Below are positions 40,827 through 49,692 of a stretch of 64,000 bases of DNA, in pieces. How positions within the stretch are numbered: the stretch's first letter is position 1; each line of letters starts with the position of its first letter. A program made the position numbers and the translations under genes. Source of the stretch: CAVVWJ01 sp965652025 (GTDB lineage Bacteria; Gemmatimonadota; Gemmatimonadetes; Gemmatimonadales; GWC2-71-9); contig CBFGTM010000014.1 of NCBI GenBank assembly GCA_965652025.1, positions 1-64,000 on the forward strand. The letters are read 5' to 3'. Under the pieces are notes generated by a model that was given only the letters and a program-made list of their open reading frames with translations, was not told where the DNA came from and did not search any database.

Positions 40827-42422
40827 CTATCTTGCCCCGGCCTTCCACTGCGGTAATCCACTCACCCAGGAGTAGGGGTCTATTTCCACCCCCTCGAGTC
40901 TGCGGCTCACCGCGGCGACGTTGGTCAGCGCGTAGAGGAAGATCGCCGGCGCGTCGGCGTTGAGAGTATCCATGGCTTCCCTCCACTTCCGTTTGGCAGC
41001 ACCAACATCGGCCTCGCGCGAGGCATCATTCAGCAGCGAGTCGAAGACCGGATCGGCGTAGTGGCCATAGTTGGTACCTGCCCAGCCTGCTCGGGTCCAT
41101 TGGTCGGTCAAGCCGCGTGGGCTGGGCTCGTCCAGATAGGTCCCGATGTAGCTGTCGAACCGGCCTTTGGCGAGCCGCTCCTGAAATACTGGAAAATCCA
41201 CCGTGGTCACGGTGGCCGGCATGCCGGCCTTTCGCCACGCCTCCTGGACCGCAACCGCCAGCCGCCTCCGTGTGGCGCTGGTGGATGGCACCAGGATGTC
41301 CACGCTGCGGAGCCTGCCGCCGGACTTGAGCTTCGAGATCGTCGCCCGAGCCTGAGCCGAGTCATACCCGATTGTTCTGGTGCCTTCATCCCAGATCCAG
41401 AGCAGCTGTGACATCGGACCCGGCGGCGCCTTCGTGTCCGGTCCGAAGACCGCGTGTGCCATCGTGGGCCGGTCCAACGCCTGTGCCAGGGCGCGACGGA
41501 GCTCGCGGTTACCCAGCACCGGATGCGGATTCCCGGCGGGACCGGCCACGCGGAACGCCAAGAACCCATATCCGGCGGCCGGGTAGCGCACCAGTTTGAA
41601 GCTGGTGTCTGCCGCTATACGACGAGCCCGCTCCTCCGACCCCACGGTCTCCATGAGATCAGCCTCGTGCCCGAGGATCAGGTTGAGCGCCGCGTCGGGA
41701 TCGGCGGCGAACCGCCAGACCGCCCGGCGCAAATTGGGGCCATCCTCTCCGGTGCGCGCGGTATCGGCGGCGAGAGTGAGGAAGCTACCCCGCTGCCAGT
41801 TCTGGATCCGGTAGGGACCGCTCCCGATGAGATGCGCCAGATTGGTGTCTGCCGCCCATCGCGCCCTTGGAATCGTGTCCCACACATGCCGCGGCATCAC
41901 CCGCACGTGATAGGTCGCGTCGTACAGCTGCTCCGGTGATGGCTCACCGAACCGGATTTGCACCGTCGCGGAATCTTCCGCCGATGCCCGTACTCTCCCG
42001 GCGAGATAGGTCAGCGCTCCCGCTTCAAGGGTGGAGTCGCTGAATGCCTCGAAGGAGAACACCACATCCGCCGCCGTCACCGGCCTCCCATCCTGCCATT
42101 TAGCGCCCGGCCGGAGATGAAACCGCCAAGTGAGTGAATCCACCCGCTCCCACCGCTCCGCCAACCCCGGCCGATAGGCTCCCGCATCGATCGGCGATCC
42201 TCCCCGAGAGAGATACGCCAGCCGCTCATAGATCTGATCGCTGATGTCCCGGCCGACGGTCTCGTAGATGAGTGGCGGCACCAGGGTAGTCGGCTCACTG
42301 ATCGCGGCTATGACCACGGTATCGCAGTTGGGACAGGTGGCCTCCCGATCCCGGCAGCCAAGAACCAGGGTCAGTGAAGCAGCTATTACGCGGAGAAGGC
42401 TCTGCAGACGCGGTGGGATCAT
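40827..42422 (-). CDS. Oligopeptide-type ABC substrate-binding lipoprotein
   Basis: The ATG at 42422 gives 531 residues with lipobox LVLGC. The SBP_bac_5 fold is clear: PTTLVPPLIYETVGRDISDQIYERLAYL at the start, ERWERVDSLTWRFHLRPGAKWQDGRPVTAADVVFSFEAF, the IGSGPYRIQNWQRGSFLTL motif and GTNYGHYADPVFDSLLNDASRE. Such proteins deliver peptides, nickel or opines to an ABC permease. No permease or ATPase gene is adjacent, so it either joins a transporter encoded elsewhere or acts as a sensor. A Cys pair (TCPNC) just after the signal is unusual. Divergent from the sigma-54-type promoter region. Confidence 0.9.
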   Translation of the reverse strand: MIPPRLQSLLRVIAASLTLVLGCRDREATCPNCDTVVIAAISEPTTLVPPLIYETVGRDISDQIYERLAYLSRGGSPIDAGAYRPGLAERWERVDSLTWRFHLRPGAKWQDGRPVTAADVVFSFEAFSDSTLEAGALTYLAGRVRASAEDSATVQIRFGEPSPEQLYDATYHVRVMPRHVWDTIPRARWAADTNLAHLIGSGPYRIQNWQRGSFLTLAADTARTGEDGPNLRRAVWRFAADPDAALNLILGHEADLMETVGSEERARRIAADTSFKLVRYPAAGYGFLAFRVAGPAGNPHPVLGNRELRRALAQALDRPTMAHAVFGPDTKAPPGPMSQLLWIWDEGTRTIGYDSAQARATISKLKSGGRLRSVDILVPSTSATRRRLAVAVQEAWRKAGMPATVTTVDFPVFQERLAKGRFDSYIGTYLDEPSPRGLTDQWTRAGWAGTNYGHYADPVFDSLLNDASREADVGAAKRKWREAMDTLNADAPAIFLYALTNVAAVSRRLEGVEIDPYSWVSGLPQWKAGAR

Positions 42423-42542
42423 CTCCCTAACCCTTATTAAAGGAAGGAGACAGCGGAATCGTACATTCCTTTGGGTTGGCCACAGCTGTATCATGACGGA
42501 TCAGCGTGGATCGAAACGTTACAGACACCGGACTCATGCAGT

Positions 42543-42558
42543 TGGCTGCATCATTGCA
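42543..42558 (+). promoter_or_regulatory. Sigma-54 promoter match upstream of the DUF4382 lipoprotein
   Basis: TGGCTGC-ATCA-TTGCA (42543-42558) matches the sigma-54 consensus at the invariant GG (-24) and GC (-12), and at TTGCA, with exact spacing. Transcription would begin near 42570, giving about a 90-base leader to the ATG at 42660. The operon it would drive encodes a sigma-54-dependent activator. Confidence 0.6.
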
Positions 42559-42659
42559 AGCTATGCTGTCGCAGGCACTTAGAACACAGCCTCCGAGGGC
42601 ATACCCATTGCCTTGGTTGGGGACGGCTCTTCCGAATTGCCCTCAACCAGGAGTTATCA

Positions 42660-43433
42660 ATGCCCCGGTTTCCGAGCCGTCTGAACCTGCCCCTCGCGGC
42701 CCTGGCCCTTGCCGGGGCCTGTAGTGACTCGGGCGGCCCGTCCAATCAGGCACAGGTGAACTTCAGTGTGGCAACCCAGCCGGCTACCACGCCAAGTGGT
42801 GTATCGCTGGCCATGGCGGGCACGCCGGAGACCTTTACCGACGGCAGCAACACGCTCGTCATCACCGGAGTCCAGCTCGTGTTGCGCGAGATCGAGCTGC
42901 ATCGCGCGGGTGCCCTCGCCGACTGCGCCGACAGTGCCTCCGACGACTGCGAGGAGCTGGAGGTGGGGCCACTGTTACTGGACCTGCCGCTCGGAACGCC
43001 CGGCGCTGCCCGGACCTTCAGTGTGCAGCTGGCGCCCGGCTCGTATGACCGGATCGAGTTCGAGCTCCACAAGCCTTCCGACCCTGAAGACGCTGCCTTC
43101 ATGCAGGCGCATCCGGACTTCGAAGACATCAGTGTTCGGGTTACCGGAACCTACAACGGTGAAGACTTTACCTACACCGGGCGATTCAATGACGAGCAGG
43201 AGTTTAACCTGGTTCCCGAGCTCATCATGGGTGACGTGGCCGCGGCCGATCTCACCTTGTTCGCCAATCTGGACCGCTGGTTCCGGGATCCCGCCGGTAC
43301 GCTGGTCCATCCCAACTCAGCGAACAACGGCGGCCCGAATCAAGGCCTGGCCGAGCAGAACATCAAGGCCTCGCTCGATGCCTTCGAGGATGAGAATCAC
43401 GATGGCCGTGACGACGGTACCGGCCACCATTGA
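42660..43433 (+). CDS. DUF4382-type lipoprotein
   Basis: The ATG at 42660 with AGGAG six bases upstream gives 257 residues; the longer reading from 42471 crosses the promoter. The lipobox is ALAGAC. A DUF4382-like beta-sandwich follows: NTLVITGVQLVLREIELHRAGA, LLDLPLGTPGAARTFSVQLAPGSYDRIEFELHKP, FTYTGRFNDEQEFNLVPELIM. The C-terminus is an Asp/His-rich calcium- or metal-like tail (DENHDGRDDGTGHH). The family is usually surface-located and of unknown role. It lies 18 bases before the sigma-54 activator gene. Confidence 0.8.
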   Translation: MPRFPSRLNLPLAALALAGACSDSGGPSNQAQVNFSVATQPATTPSGVSLAMAGTPETFTDGSNTLVITGVQLVLREIELHRAGALADCADSASDDCEELEVGPLLLDLPLGTPGAARTFSVQLAPGSYDRIEFELHKPSDPEDAAFMQAHPDFEDISVRVTGTYNGEDFTYTGRFNDEQEFNLVPELIMGDVAAADLTLFANLDRWFRDPAGTLVHPNSANNGGPNQGLAEQNIKASLDAFEDENHDGRDDGTGHH

Positions 43434-43451
43434 GAAACTGATCAAGGGGCA

Positions 43452-44804
43452 GTGGTGACTGAGCGCAAGTGGTCCATCGCAGTGGTGCAGCTGTCGGACA
43501 GCTTTCGTGTTACCCTGAGCGAGCTGGCCCGGGACCTCCGGGCCAGTGTCGTTGAGTGGGTTCCTGAAGCGGGGCAAGGTGTGCCCGGTGGAACTGGCAT
43601 GCTGGTCATCATGGCGGGCGGATCCGAAAGCGCTGCGCTGGACCTGCTGGGTGAGCTCCCCCAGGCCACGGTGCCGTACTACATGGTCGGTGCTTCGACC
43701 GACCACCGGATTGCGGCGGCCGCAGTGCAGCGGGGGGCGAGCGACTATTTCGCGCTGCCCGACGATCTGGAACTGCTCCGCCGCTCTCTGGAGCGGGAGT
43801 CGCGCGGGGTGGAGGGGCGGCTCGAGGCCGGCCGGTTTGCCGACTTGGAGCGGCGGGCCAATGGCTTCGATACCATCCTCGGGCGCAGCGCCGCGCTTCG
43901 GCAGAGTCTCGACCAGGCGGCGCGAGTGGCTGCCCTTCGAGACGTGACGGTGATGATCGGCGGCGAGACCGGCACCGGAAAGGAGCTGCTCGCCCGGGCC
44001 ATTCATTACGAGAGCCCGCGGGCGGCGGAACCGTTCGTCGAGGTCAACTGTGCCGCCATTCCGGCCAACCTGCTCGAGAGTGAGCTCTTCGGTCACGAGA
44101 AGGGAGCCTTTACCGGCGCCATTGCATCGAAGCCCGGGCTCTTCGAGCTGGCTCATGGCGGCACGCTCTTTCTCGACGAGATCGCCACCCTGCCGATCGA
44201 GCTGCAGCCCAAGCTGCTGCGGGCACTGGAGACCCGGGAAATCCGCCGCGTCGGCGGACAACAGAGCCGGCGGGTGGATGTGCGCCTCATCGCCGCTACC
44301 CATGCCGACCTGCGCGTGGCCGTGAAGCAAGGCCAGTTTCGGGAGGACCTGTTCTATCGGCTCAACGTGGTGGCGCTCACCCTGCCGCCGCTGCGGCAGC
44401 GGGAGGCGGACGTCGAGTTGCTGGCCGAGACGTTCATCGCCCGCATCGCGACCAGCCACGGACTGCCGGTGCCGCCGCTGACCCCGGAGCTCCGGAGCGC
44501 GCTGAGGGAGTATCCCTGGCCAGGTAACATCCGGGAGCTTCGCAACGCAGTCGAGCGCTCGCTGGTCCTCTCCCCCCGCGGCACACTGCGCGTGGAGGAA
44601 ATGGGCATGCGCCAGGACGCCACCCGAAGCGAAGGGGGACTGATTCCGTTCCCGGCTACTCTGGTGGTGCTCAATCGTGCGGCAGCGCTGGCCATGCTCC
44701 AACTAACCGAAGGCAATAAGAGCGCTGCGGCGAGAAGGTTGGGCATCTCACGCCCCCGCCTCCAGCGGCTGCTAGAGGGTACCGATGAGACTAACGAGAC
44801 CTGA
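43452..44804 (+). CDS. Sigma-54-dependent transcription activator (NtrC-like)
   Basis: The GTG at 43452 (another at 43455) gives 450 residues. The N-terminal 120 form a receiver-like domain that lacks the phospho-accepting Asp: the equivalent strand reads MLVIMAGG. The AAA+ core (about 140-370) has Walker A GGETGTGKE, the ELFGHEKGAFTGA sigma-54 contact loop, Walker B GGTLFLDE and YPWPGNIRELRN (sensor II). A C-terminal Fis-type helix-turn-helix reads NKSAAARRLGISRPRLQRLL. With no phosphorylation site it is likely controlled by ligand or protein. It sits 894 bases downstream of a sigma-54 promoter match. Confidence 0.92.
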   Translation: MVTERKWSIAVVQLSDSFRVTLSELARDLRASVVEWVPEAGQGVPGGTGMLVIMAGGSESAALDLLGELPQATVPYYMVGASTDHRIAAAAVQRGASDYFALPDDLELLRRSLERESRGVEGRLEAGRFADLERRANGFDTILGRSAALRQSLDQAARVAALRDVTVMIGGETGTGKELLARAIHYESPRAAEPFVEVNCAAIPANLLESELFGHEKGAFTGAIASKPGLFELAHGGTLFLDEIATLPIELQPKLLRALETREIRRVGGQQSRRVDVRLIAATHADLRVAVKQGQFREDLFYRLNVVALTLPPLRQREADVELLAETFIARIATSHGLPVPPLTPELRSALREYPWPGNIRELRNAVERSLVLSPRGTLRVEEMGMRQDATRSEGGLIPFPATLVVLNRAAALAMLQLTEGNKSAAARRLGISRPRLQRLLEGTDETNET

Positions 44805-44841
44805 CCGGTCCGGACCATACATCATGTCCAAGGAGAACCTG

Positions 44842-45459
44842 ATGCATTTCCGTCATTCCATCCTGCTCGTCGGCTGGCTCCTGGCCGGTGCCGTGGGCTG
44901 CTCGGACTCGACGTCACCCGGCGGTACCGACGGGCCCTCGGGCGAGCTCCACATCATTCGGCTCTCCCCGGCCAGCCCTCCGATCTTCAATCCGAAGCAG
45001 AGCTTTTACGCCGTGCAGGGGCAGGACCGGGAGATTCGGATCTCCTTTCAGGACGCCGCGACCGGCGGGGAAGGGGAGGAGTTCTTCCGGCTCCGGGTTC
45101 GGCCCGGCTCGCTCCACGCGCTGCCCGATGGAACTCCCATTCCGGCGGGTGACTCGGTGCTGATCACGGTACGGGTGGTGGACCCGGCCAATATTCTGTT
45201 CGAGCTGGAACCGTCCGGGCTGACCTTCAATCCGTCCGAGCCGGCCGAGCTCAAGATCCATTACAACCATGCCGACCACGACTTCAACGACGATGGCAGC
45301 GTCAATCTGTTCGACGATCAGATCAAGAGTCGTCTGGCCATCTGGCGGCAGGAGACCTTGTCCGATCCGTTCGTCAAGCTCGGATCGGTCAACATCGAGG
45401 AGTCGGAGGAGATCAACGCCGACATCCTCGGGTTCACCCGATATGCCATCGCGTACTGA
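44842..45459 (+). CDS. Dockerin-like lipoprotein with RYAIAY C-terminus
   Basis: The ATG at 44842 after AAGGAG (44830-44835) gives 205 residues and a lipobox GAVGC. A beta domain (about 35-130: QDREIRISFQDAAT, GTPIPAGDSVLITVRVVDPANILFELEP) precedes a single dockerin-like calcium motif (NHADHDFNDDGSVNLFDDQI) and a C-terminal segment ending FTRYAIAY. It is closely similar to the frameshifted gene at 58659. The last six residues are also almost those of the ZU5-like lipoproteins 49-51 kb. It probably shares an mRNA with the sigma-54 activator (37-base gap). Confidence 0.82.
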   Translation: MHFRHSILLVGWLLAGAVGCSDSTSPGGTDGPSGELHIIRLSPASPPIFNPKQSFYAVQGQDREIRISFQDAATGGEGEEFFRLRVRPGSLHALPDGTPIPAGDSVLITVRVVDPANILFELEPSGLTFNPSEPAELKIHYNHADHDFNDDGSVNLFDDQIKSRLAIWRQETLSDPFVKLGSVNIEESEEINADILGFTRYAIAY

Positions 45460-45460
45460 T

Positions 45461-45516
45461 GTCATCCTGAGCGGAGCGAAGAGCCTGCCCCGAGCAGCGC
45501 GAGGGGAGCTCATCTA
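45461..45516 (+). repeat. GTCATCCTGAGCG-type intergenic repeat
   Basis: GTCATCCTGAGCGGAGCGAAG (45461-45481) starts one base after the lipoprotein stop and is followed by words of the same composition (CGAGCAGCGCGAGGGGAG) up to the ATG of the TPR gene at 45517. Similar words are common in spacers of GC-rich bacterial genomes. The copy is partial, without a clear right arm. Confidence 0.6.
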
Positions 45517-46485
45517 ATGGCCGCCGAGCAGGCTCTCCGCACCCTTCTTGGAGCGGGACGGTTCCAGGATGCTCTGGAACAGTACCGGGGGCTGGCAGAC
45601 GCCCCGGAGAGCCTGCGGCCGGATGTCCAGCTACTGGCCGCAACAGCCGCTACGAGGCTGAACGATCTGGATCTGGGCAGCTCACTCGCCTCCGAGGCCT
45701 TGGAGCGGTTCCGGAGCCGGGGCGACTGGGATGGCCGGATGCGGGCCCTCAATTTGCTCGGCGCCATTCACTGGGAGCGGGGACAGATTGCCGATGCGGA
45801 GCGCTGCTTCGGAGAAGCGATGCGGCTCGCCCGCCAACTTCCGGACAGCCTGATGTTGGCGCGCGCCTCCAACAATCTCGCCTCGGTGGCCCATCTTCAG
45901 GGCCGATTCGACGAGGCGGCGGCGCTATTCCGGGGAGCGCTGCTGGCCTATCAGCGCGTCGGCGACCGTCGCGGGACCGCCGAGACCTACCACAATCTGG
46001 GATTCGCCTACCGTCAGGCGGGCGAGTGGGGGGAGGCGGAGAGTGCCGCCAGCAACGCGGTGCGCCACGCCGAAGTGGTGGCCGAGCCCGGGCTCCTGGC
46101 TCTGGTGCTGGGCGCCAAGGCCGAGCTCAGTATCGAGCGGGGCGATACCTCGCTGGCCGAGCGGGAGCTAGAGCGAGCCGCCCGCTATGCCACGGAGTCG
46201 GGCGACGAGATCGGACGAGCCGAGGTGCTCCGAGTGCAGGCCCTGAACGCCTTGCATCAGAGCAACTGGCAGCTCGCCCTATCGTTCGCGGAGACGGCGC
46301 GTGGCGTGGCCGTGGCGCACGACAGCGCCCTGCTGGCTGCCGAGTGTGCCGGGATTGCGGCGCGGGCTCTCTCGGCACTGGGCCGGAAGGACGAGGGGAA
46401 AGAGCGGAGGCTGGAGGCCGAGACCCGGTTCCGCCAGCTTGGAGCAGGCTGGCACCTGGAGCGCCTGCAGCGGGACGTGACCTAA
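45517..46485 (+). CDS. TPR-repeat protein
   Basis: The 322 residues are almost all tetratricopeptide repeats with the 34-residue period: AARLLGAGRFQDALEQYRGLAD-like first helix, LNLLGAIHWERGQIADAERCFGEAMRLARQL, NNLASVAHLQGRFDEAAALFRGALLAYQRVGD, YHNLGFAYRQAGEWGEAESAASNAVR. There is no catalytic domain, signal or membrane segment. TPR stacks bind peptides or scaffold complexes. It resembles the TPR parts of the two minus-strand genes that converge on it, suggesting one family. Its stop is six bases from the HD-GYP stop. Confidence 0.85.
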   Translation: MAAEQALRTLLGAGRFQDALEQYRGLADAPESLRPDVQLLAATAATRLNDLDLGSSLASEALERFRSRGDWDGRMRALNLLGAIHWERGQIADAERCFGEAMRLARQLPDSLMLARASNNLASVAHLQGRFDEAAALFRGALLAYQRVGDRRGTAETYHNLGFAYRQAGEWGEAESAASNAVRHAEVVAEPGLLALVLGAKAELSIERGDTSLAERELERAARYATESGDEIGRAEVLRVQALNALHQSNWQLALSFAETARGVAVAHDSALLAAECAGIAARALSALGRKDEGKERRLEAETRFRQLGAGWHLERLQRDVT

Positions 46486-46490
46486 CGTGC

Positions 46491-48083
46491 TTACGCCGCC
46501 GCAGCGTCCCCCTGAGCCAGCCCGGGTAGGCTCCGCGACACCCGGTTGAAGGCCTCATAGACATCGGCTCGCCACCAGCTGCGGCTGGCCGCGATCTCCT
46601 TGATCGCCTCATCGTGCGAGAGTGCGGGACGGTAGCTGCGGGTCGTGGTAAGGGCATCGTACACGTCCACAATGCAGATGATCTGGGCGTTCACCGGGAT
46701 CTCCTCGCCCTTGAGCCGGTCGGGGTAGCCGGTGCCGTCGTAGCGCTCGTGGTGCCAGCGGATGATCGGCTTGATGTCCCAGGGGAAGTCCACTGTGGCC
46801 AGCAGTTCGATGCCCCACACCGGGTGCATCTGAATGGTCCGGAACTCCTCCGGTGTGAGCCTCGTCGGCTTATTCAGGATCTCGTGCGGCACCCGCACCT
46901 TGCCCAAGTCGTGCAGATAGGCACCGATCCGGATGGTGGTCTGCTGCTCCTCGCCCAGTCCCAGCTGCTGCGCGACGGCGAGAGCGTAGGCGGCGACCCG
47001 CTCGCAGTGACCGAACGTGTAAGTGTCCGAGGACTCGATCGACTGACCCCAGTTCCGGACCACCGCAAAATAGGTGTCCTCCAGCCGGGTGACCTTGGTG
47101 GAGACATCCACCAGGTCCACCCTCGCATCCAGTCGCCCGAATAGCCGGTGCGCGGTGTTGAGCAGCCGCAGCGCGTCCTGGTTGCGGCCCATTCCCTGAT
47201 ACAGGATCGCCAGTTCCCGGGAGGCTTCGGCCTCACTCAGCACCGACCCGGTGTTCACCGCCAGCTCGACCGCGGACCGGAGGCGAGCCTCGGCCAGCGC
47301 GTGCCGTCCGGTCTCCCGGTACACCCGGCCGATCACCTTGTACGCATCGGCCTTGTCGAGACGCGACCCGAGGCGGTCGAAGATGGCGAGCGCATTCTCC
47401 GCGTTCTGCCGGGCTTGCTCGTAGCGCTGGCGGGCAAGGAGGACCTCGGCGTGGTTCAGCAGACCGAGTCCCTGGAGATGGACGTCGCCGATCAGTTCCG
47501 CGATCTGGAGGCTGCGGCGGAAGTACTGGTCAGCGTCGTCCCACAGCTCGCGGTCGGCGCTGACCATACCCAGGTTGTGGTAGGCGATGGCACAGCCGCG
47601 GTCGTCGGCGATGCTCTCGAAGGCCCCCAGGGAGCGCTGATAGTGAGCCAGGGCCTCGGCCAGGTTGCCCTGGATGTTGGCCAGAATTCCCAGGTTCTGC
47701 TCGGTGCGTCCGCGCAGCTCGGCGCTGGCCCCACCCAGCTCCAGCGCACGATAGAACTTTTCCCGAGCCTCCTTGATCAAACCGGCCTCGAAGTCGAATC
47801 CGGCCAGCGCATTCAGGGCCTCCGCCGCCAGCACCGGGTCCCCCATGGCTATGGCGGTCTCGTAGCTGCGCCGGCACAGGGCCAGAGCCTGCTCGCTCTC
47901 GTTGCGGTGGTGGTGAGCCACCCCAAGGCGGCGCAGCGCTTCGGCCAGCAGACCCCGTTCTCCGTCGCGCTCGGCGGTCTCGATGGCAGCGTGATACTCC
48001 CGGAGCGCATCGACCATGGCTCCGGCACGTTCGTGGGCCCGAGCCTGCTGGAGCAGCTCTGCCGCGGTCGCTGCCTTAGCCAA
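46491..48083 (-). CDS. TPR-HD-GYP protein (putative cyclic-di-GMP phosphodiesterase)
   Basis: The 530 residues start with seven to eight TPRs (about 5-320) and end in an HD-GYP domain (about 345-515). HCERVAAYALAVAQQLGL, AYLHDLGKVRVPHEIL, MHPVWG, HHERYDGTGYP and the GEEIP motif are all present, as in active HD-GYP phosphodiesterases that hydrolyse cyclic di-GMP. The TPRs probably sense or dock a partner. The gene overlaps the start of the upstream TPR protein by eight bases. It could balance the GGDEF regulator near 4 kb. No secretion signal. Confidence 0.92.
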   Translation of the reverse strand: MAKAATAAELLQQARAHERAGAMVDALREYHAAIETAERDGERGLLAEALRRLGVAHHHRNESEQALALCRRSYETAIAMGDPVLAAEALNALAGFDFEAGLIKEAREKFYRALELGGASAELRGRTEQNLGILANIQGNLAEALAHYQRSLGAFESIADDRGCAIAYHNLGMVSADRELWDDADQYFRRSLQIAELIGDVHLQGLGLLNHAEVLLARQRYEQARQNAENALAIFDRLGSRLDKADAYKVIGRVYRETGRHALAEARLRSAVELAVNTGSVLSEAEASRELAILYQGMGRNQDALRLLNTAHRLFGRLDARVDLVDVSTKVTRLEDTYFAVVRNWGQSIESSDTYTFGHCERVAAYALAVAQQLGLGEEQQTTIRIGAYLHDLGKVRVPHEILNKPTRLTPEEFRTIQMHPVWGIELLATVDFPWDIKPIIRWHHERYDGTGYPDRLKGEEIPVNAQIICIVDVYDALTTTRSYRPALSHDEAIKEIAASRSWWRADVYEAFNRVSRSLPGLAQGDAAAA

Positions 48084-49134
48084 GGCTCTCCTCCACCTCG
48101 TGGATCCGCTTGGAGACGTCGGCCAGGTCGAGCCTGGCGTTCAGGCGGCCGAAGAGTGTCCGGGCGGCATTCAGATAGGCGAGCGCCTCTTCACTCCGGC
48201 CCATCGCGTGGTACAGCAGGCCGATCTCGCGCGCCACCTCGGCTTCACTCAGGAGACACCCGGTGTTCACCGCCAGCTCCATGGCGCTCTTGAGCCGGGA
48301 TTCCGCCACCGGGTACCGGGCGGTCTCCCGGTAGGCTCGGCCGATCACCCGGTATGCATCCGCCTTATCGAGCTGGCTCCCCAGCTGGTCGAAGATGCCG
48401 AGCGCGCTCTCGGCGTTCTGACGGGCTTGTTCGTAATCCTGGCGGGCCAGGTGCACTTCGGCATGATTCAGCAGCGCGAGACCCTCGAGGTGGATATCTC
48501 CCAGAGCCCGGGCCTTGCGCAGGCAGAGCCGGAAGTACCGGTCGGCATCGTCCCACTGGCCGAAGTCGGCGCTCACCATGCCCAGGTTGTGATATACGAT
48601 GGAACAGCCCCGCTCGTCGCCGATGCTCTCGAACGAGAGCAGCGCCTGCCGGTAGTGAGCCATCGCCTTGCCGGTATCCCCCTGCATGTTGGCCAGGATG
48701 CCCAGGTTCTGCTCGGTGCGGGCCCGGAGGGACGGGTCCGAGCCGCCGAGCTCCAACGCCAGCTCGAACTTCTCCCGCGCCGCCTGCATGGCCCCGCAGT
48801 CCAAATCGAATCCGGCCAGCGCGTTCAGCGCTTCCGCCGCCAGCACCGGATCATCCAGGTCCAGGGCGATCTTGTGACTCCGTTCACAGAGCTGCCGCGC
48901 CAGGGCCGGCTCGTTGCGCCAATGGTGCACGATGCCGGACCGACGTAGTGATTCGGCTATAATCGCGCGCTCGCCGGGGCGCTGGGCCGCCTCGACCGCC
49001 GCGCCATAGCACTGCAGGGCCTCGGCGATGCAGCCGCCCTGCTCGTGCGCCCGACCCTCCCGCAGGAACTCGGCGGCGCGGTTGGGGCCGTGTTCCTCAG
49101 ACCAGCGAGCGAGGGGTAACGAGCGCAGCTTCAT
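48076..49134 (-). CDS. TPR-repeat protein
   Basis: The 352 residues carry seven to eight TPRs, for example FLREGRAHEQGGCIAEALQCYGAAVEAAQ, LGILANMQGDTGKAMAHYRQALLSFESIGDERGCS, YHNLGMVSADFGQWDDADRYFRLCLRKARALGD and LGRAYRETARYPVAESRLKSAMELA. It closely matches the TPR half of the next gene, even in RGCSIVYHNLGMVSAD-type stretches, so one gave rise to the other by duplication, with or without the HD-GYP part. It begins two bases downstream of a ZU5-like lipoprotein stop, so the three genes are likely one transcript. Confidence 0.85.
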   Translation of the reverse strand: MKLRSLPLARWSEEHGPNRAAEFLREGRAHEQGGCIAEALQCYGAAVEAAQRPGERAIIAESLRRSGIVHHWRNEPALARQLCERSHKIALDLDDPVLAAEALNALAGFDLDCGAMQAAREKFELALELGGSDPSLRARTEQNLGILANMQGDTGKAMAHYRQALLSFESIGDERGCSIVYHNLGMVSADFGQWDDADRYFRLCLRKARALGDIHLEGLALLNHAEVHLARQDYEQARQNAESALGIFDQLGSQLDKADAYRVIGRAYRETARYPVAESRLKSAMELAVNTGCLLSEAEVAREIGLLYHAMGRSEEALAYLNAARTLFGRLNARLDLADVSKRIHEVEESLG

Positions 49135-49136
49135 GG

Positions 49137-49664
49137 TTAGTAGGCCACCGCGTAGCGGGAGAAGTGATCGATTTCGCCGGTGACGTAGTCGTATTTGGGG
49201 TAGTCCTCGGACGACGGCATTTCCAGAATTCGAAGGAGCTCGTCGGTGTAGGCCACCCGCTTGCGCAACCGCGTCGCACCACAGTTGCGATACTCCAGGG
49301 TCAGGCGCGCCGGCCTAGCGAATTGCAGGCCCTCAGGGCTAAGCCGTACGGAGTTCACCGGGCCGGTGACCTGTTCCGCCGTGATGGTGACCCTGGAGGA
49401 AAGGGCACCGCGTGGGATCTCCAGCCGGTGTCGGCCGAATCTCAGTGACCCGCCTTCGGGCCCGATTCTTTTGGAAGCTGAGGCGTACTCCTGAGGCTCA
49501 CAGAGCAGAAGCACGGGAATAACGGGAGAGATACCCGCACGCTCGCCCCTCAGGCTCACTACCAGAGGCGGCTCCGTCGGTGCGCTCTCACCGGCCGTGC
49601 AACTCACCCCCAGCAAGAGCACCAACAGCGAGCCTAAGACACGGGACGAACGAGGCCACTTCAT
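49137..49664 (-). CDS. ZU5-like lipoprotein 3 (RYAVAY C-terminus)
   Basis: The 175 residues have lipobox GVSC (anchor Cys at about 22). A ZU5-like beta domain shows KRIGPEGGSLRFGRHRLEIPRGALSSRVTITAEQVTGPVNSVRLSPEGLQFARPARLTLEYRNC, then VAYTDELLRILEMPSS and the C-terminus GEIDHFSRYAVAY. It is a paralogue of the two upstream lipoproteins (49746 and 50385), with GP(E/K)G and SPEGL(Q/T/R)F blocks in common. It runs straight into TPR and HD-GYP genes. The end GxIDHFSRYAV resembles the last strand of ZU5-type folds and may also act as an outer-membrane assembly signal. Confidence 0.8.
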   Translation of the reverse strand: MKWPRSSRVLGSLLVLLLGVSCTAGESAPTEPPLVVSLRGERAGISPVIPVLLLCEPQEYASASKRIGPEGGSLRFGRHRLEIPRGALSSRVTITAEQVTGPVNSVRLSPEGLQFARPARLTLEYRNCGATRLRKRVAYTDELLRILEMPSSEDYPKYDYVTGEIDHFSRYAVAY

Positions 49665-49692
49665 TCAATGTCTCCGCAGAAGGGACCGCCAT

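Noticed and set aside
47148..48948. Two long plus-strand readings opposite the TPR/HD-GYP genes
   Set aside because: Their proteins are low-complexity antisense of TPR repeats; the HD-GYP motif settles the true strand.
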